From Vibrio pomeroyi (GTDB lineage: Bacteria; Pseudomonadota; Gammaproteobacteria; Enterobacterales; Vibrionaceae): DNA of 64,000 bases. The notes beneath the pieces were generated by a model. That model did not search any database and was not told where the DNA came from. It was given only the letters and a program-made list of their open reading frames with translations. Positions 63,042-64,000 of the stretch are shown piece after piece (within the stretch, counting starts at the first letter, position 1; the number at the start of each line of letters is the position of its first letter). The stretch lies in the NCBI GenBank assembly GCA_041879425.1, contig CP090855.1, positions 62,001 to 126,000 of the forward strand. The letters run 5' to 3'. The position numbers were made by a program, and so were the translations under genes.

Positions 63042-64000
63042 TTAACGATCCCAGTATGTTTCTTCTAAGCTATCTTCGCGTTCTGGCAGTGCACGAGAAA
63101 GACGAGGAGAGTGCTGAGTCAGTACTTCGTAGCTTACGCGGTTTGCGTACTTACAAATTTGAGACAGTGACGAGTACGTTAAGCAAGCGTGTTCGTGCTT
63201 CTCGGAGTTTGGTACGTTCACGTGGTGGTAGCTGTTCGCTGCCATGTCGTGCAGTAATGCAGATAGCGCGCCATCGCCAGCACCGTTGGTGTTCTTAATC
63301 TCAAGTGGACCACCTAGGTAAGGGCCAATGTGAGAGTACACTTTCACTGGGTTTTGACAGTCTTGCTTGCGCATTGCACGGCTGAACTCATACTTGTTGA
63401 ATTCTGGGATGTTACCCGGCAATAGTGGCAGCGTTGTTTCACGCTTCGCTAGCTCGTCTGTGTAACCTGCCATGTAAAGGCCAATTGGACCTGCAGTACA
63501 TAGTACTAGGTCAACCCACTCAAGCGCTTTGTTTGCCGCTAGTAGTGGATCTTTCTCACCTGTTAGTGCTTCACCTTCGTCTTCGTTCATCGCGACGATG
63601 GTTACGTTTTCTTTCAGGTATTCTTGCCACCATTCAGCGTTACCTTCGATCACATACTTAGTACCAAGCGTCAGTACAACAGGCACATTGTGCGCTTTCG
63701 CGTATTCAATCGCTTTTTGTACTGCTTTTGGCATTGGATCTTCAGGCTTGCCACGCATTAGGTATGAAGACACAACTAGCGCAGATGCTTTCTCGAAAAT
63801 CTTTTCAGGAATGCTTTCAGGAAGTAGTTGGTTCATGTGTCCTTCGTTGATCGCAAACGTACGCTCGCCATCTTCGGTAATCAGCGTGTAACAACGACCA
63901 ATTGGACCATCAACAGTTTGTAGGTGGTTTAAGTTCATACGAGAAGAAGTGCGGCAAAGGTAACGGTAACCGAACGAGCCAACTTCAATTTTCTTAGACA
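63042..64000 (-). CDS. gsk: Inosine-guanosine kinase (5' end outside window)
   Basis: This PfkB-type nucleoside kinase phosphorylates inosine and guanosine to IMP and GMP in purine salvage. About 319 residues are visible, and the frame stays open to the window edge (KKIEVGSFGYRYLCRTSSRM precedes the internal ATG at 63938), so the true start lies outside; the E. coli enzyme has 434 residues. The catalytic signature is NTNGAGDGALSALLHD near the C-terminal third, and MNEDEGEALTG and GPIGLYMAGY are typical. It is transcribed ahead of fhs but separated from it by a terminator. Both belong to purine metabolism. Confidence 0.95.
   Translation of the reverse strand, partial: SKKIEVGSFGYRYLCRTSSRMNLNHLQTVDGPIGRCYTLITEDGERTFAINEGHMNQLLPESIPEKIFEKASALVVSSYLMRGKPEDPMPKAVQKAIEYAKAHNVPVVLTLGTKYVIEGNAEWWQEYLKENVTIVAMNEDEGEALTGEKDPLLAANKALEWVDLVLCTAGPIGLYMAGYTDELAKRETTLPLLPGNIPEFNKYEFSRAMRKQDCQNPVKVYSHIGPYLGGPLEIKNTNGAGDGALSALLHDMAANSYHHVNVPNSEKHEHACLTYSSLSQICKYANRVSYEVLTQHSPRLSRALPEREDSLEETYWDR

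Overview
The window reads as a Vibrio chromosome, most likely the second chromosome of a marine, Splendidus-clade-like species. The reasons are the vxrABC two-component cluster, a second glyA beside gcvH-gcvP with gcvT on its own, a second-type trpS, inosine-guanosine kinase near formate-tetrahydrofolate ligase, a PL7 alginate lyase, and moderate GC with T-rich intrinsic terminators. The assignment is inferred from gene content and order; no database was searched. No tRNA, rRNA, CRISPR array, transposase or integrase was seen.

Layout. (1) 1-15597: the 3' part of one enormous secreted adhesin-like gene, made of about 96-residue cadherin-like repeats arranged in a four-domain higher-order repeat of exactly 1152 bp, with two diverged copies of an inserted domain. 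(2) 15.8-19.7 kb: a small orphan protein, an RpoS-like alternative sigma factor, and a kinase-less pair of HPt protein and response regulator. (3) 19.9-23.6 kb: an EmrAB-type efflux pair with a divergent LysR regulator. (4) 23.8-30.2 kb: a PL7 alginate lyase, a decayed transporter fragment, a GH101/GH129-like glycoside hydrolase, and the cell-envelope two-component cluster vxrABC. (5) 30.5-37.4 kb: a PEBP-like periplasmic protein, an AraC regulator, an MFS transporter divergent from D-serine dehydratase, a nucleotidyltransferase-like protein, and trpS preceded by a 17-codon leader peptide with tandem Trp codons. (6) 37.5-47.9 kb: a lipoprotein, a probable delta-class carbonic anhydrase, a LysE exporter, a divergent SDR/LysR pair, a chemoreceptor, an orphan pilin, a MATE pump, two AT-rich orphan genes and an unlisted 35-residue microprotein. 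(7) 48.0-55.4 kb: the glycine/one-carbon module glyA-gcvH-gcvP, an XRE-cupin regulator and gcvT. (8) 55.6-64.0 kb: a trypsin-like protease with a GlyGly-CTERM-like tail, small genes, arfB, a HAD phosphatase, a diguanylate cyclase, fhs, and the 3' part of gsk.

How the parts fit. The glycine cleavage genes, SHMT and fhs supply one-carbon units for purine synthesis. PurR-like palindromes lie in front of glyA, gcvT and fhs, while gsk salvages nucleosides, so this end looks like a one-carbon/purine regulon. A separate set of TTTACT half-sites in front of gcvT is a candidate operator for the neighbouring XRE-cupin regulator. The other end (giant adhesin, sigma factor, phosphorelay parts, vxrABC, alginate lyase, glycoside hydrolase, diguanylate cyclase) fits surface attachment and polysaccharide use.

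The most notable finds are the trpS leader/attenuator, the higher-order repeat with its diverged inserted cassettes, the transporter pseudogene abutting the glycoside hydrolase stop codon, the two-operator arrangement upstream of gcvT, and the 35-residue Cys-Cys microprotein.
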